A stretch of DNA of 53,709 nt from Rubrimonas sp036788415 (GTDB lineage: Bacteria; Pseudomonadota; Alphaproteobacteria; Rhodobacterales; Rhodobacteraceae), in assembly GCF_036788415.1 (NCBI RefSeq), contig NZ_DAIQNN010000016.1, forward strand, positions 1 to 53,709. The letters are read 5' to 3'. A program made the position numbers and the translations under genes. Below, one piece after another: positions 53,036 through 53,709 of this stretch; position 1 is the stretch's first letter, and every line of letters begins with the position of its first letter. Below the pieces are notes generated by a model. That model had not been told where the DNA came from, searched no databases, and worked only from the letters and a program-made list of their open reading frames with translations.

Positions 53036-53709
53036 ATGATCGCGCTCGCGCAGAGCGGATGGCTGGCCCCGCTCGCGGGCCTTCTGGCAGGCGCCGCAAT
53101 GGGCTTCGTGGCCCGGCGCTGGCGGTTCTGCACCCTCTCGGCGCTCGAGCGCTGGTGGTATGCCAATGACGCGACCGCCCTGCGCGCCTGGGTGCTGGCA
53201 ACGGCCGTGGCTATGGCCCTCACGCAGGCGTTGTGGCTGGGCGGGCTGATCGCGGTCGAGGACAGTTTCTACCTCTCGCCCCTGCTGTCGCTGCCCGGCG
53301 CGGTGCTGGGGGGCCTGCTGTTCGGCATCGGCATGGCGCTGGTCGGGGCCTGCGGCTTCAGCGCGCTGGTCCAGGTGGGCGGCGGCAGCCTCAAGGCGCT
53401 GGTGGTTCTGGTCGTGATGGGCCTCGCGGCGCTCGCGGCGCAGCGGGGGCTCGTCGCGCAGGTTCGGGTGGCGCTGGTCGATGCGCAGGCGATGGACCTG
53501 TCCTTCGCGGGGAACCAGTCGCTTGGGGCCATCCTGTCGGCGATGACCGGCGCGGACCTGCATGCCGCAACCGCCATCGCCGTGGCGGGGGGCCTGTTCC
53601 TCTGGGTCTTCGCCTCGCCCGCCTTCCGCGCGCGGCCGGGTCTGATGTTCGCCGGCGCGGTGATCGGCCTCGCCATCGCCGCGGGCTGGGTGGTCACCAG
53701 CTTCGCCGC
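53036..53709 (+). CDS. soxT: SoxT, YeeE/YedE-family sulfur-compound transporter (3' end cut by window)
   Basis: 224 complete codons visible from ATG 53036, preceded by a GGAGGCG ribosome-binding site. Several hydrophobic segments; conserved cysteines in RRWRFCTLSAL near the start and MALVGACGFSALVQVGGGS, which corresponds to the G-C-G motif of the family. Lies downstream of soxS and soxR, the position of soxT in Paracoccus. Thiosulfate or other sulfur-compound transport is inferred from family and context. The gene continues past the window. Confidence 0.88.
   Translation, partial: MIALAQSGWLAPLAGLLAGAAMGFVARRWRFCTLSALERWWYANDATALRAWVLATAVAMALTQALWLGGLIAVEDSFYLSPLLSLPGAVLGGLLFGIGMALVGACGFSALVQVGGGSLKALVVLVVMGLAALAAQRGLVAQVRVALVDAQAMDLSFAGNQSLGAILSAMTGADLHAATAIAVAGGLFLWVFASPAFRARPGLMFAGAVIGLAIAAGWVVTSFA

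Overview
The window is very GC-rich, densely packed with genes in short overlapping operons, and lacks rRNA, tRNA, IS elements or CRISPR arrays that I can see. Gene content (propionyl-CoA carboxylase/methylmalonyl-CoA mutase, argC-yihY-ccmEFH, argH with a tiny LptM lipoprotein, groESL with a CIRCE element, a complete Sox thiosulfate-oxidation cluster) points to an alphaproteobacterium of the Rhodobacteraceae, a chromosomal segment of a facultative sulfur oxidiser.

Left part (1-8062, minus strand): pccB, a gap, three small membrane proteins in overlapping frames, an unrecognised 143-codon gene, pccA, and methylmalonyl-CoA mutase (truncated by the window edge). Together the enzymes convert propionyl-CoA to succinyl-CoA. 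Two of the small membrane proteins are diverged tandem copies. A small secreted protein lies upstream of pccB.

8.2-20.3 kb: an EamA-type exporter; an RND pump and its adaptor divergent from a TetR regulator, with a 19-bp palindromic operator between them; and a four-gene peptide-type ABC importer operon whose two ATPases are fused.

20.3-31.6 kb: ABC-F protein Uup; argH with overlapping lptM; a TlpA-like thioredoxin; a YceI-YceI-cytochrome b561 operon; an N-formylglutamate amidohydrolase-type enzyme; three unknown membrane/periplasmic proteins, two of them paralogous; a DEAD-box helicase; a MaoC hydratase; DCC and DUF3429 proteins.

31.6-41.1 kb, mostly housekeeping: groES-groEL with promoter, CIRCE and terminator; argC-yihY-ccmE-ccmF-ccmH (arginine synthesis plus cytochrome c maturation, which the cytochromes of the Sox system need); an acyltransferase; rplM-rpsI.

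41.2-53.7 kb, the sox locus: soxV-W then soxY-Z-A-X-B-C-D-E-F and a SoxT-like transporter on the minus strand, divergent from soxS-soxR-soxT (soxT cut by the window end). SoxYZ carries the sulfur substrate on a C-terminal Cys; SoxAX loads it, SoxB hydrolyses the sulfate off, SoxCD oxidises the sulfane sulfur; SoxV/W/S keep thiols reduced; SoxEF are an extra flavocytochrome; SoxT-type proteins move sulfur compounds. SoxR is an ArsR repressor with two cysteines spaced as in sulfide/persulfide sensors. Inverted repeats lie in the soxV/soxS and soxW/soxY gaps, the two places where SoxR is known to act in related bacteria. Unusual traits are soxX placed after soxA, a SoxD with a single heme motif, and a SoxA with one heme motif.
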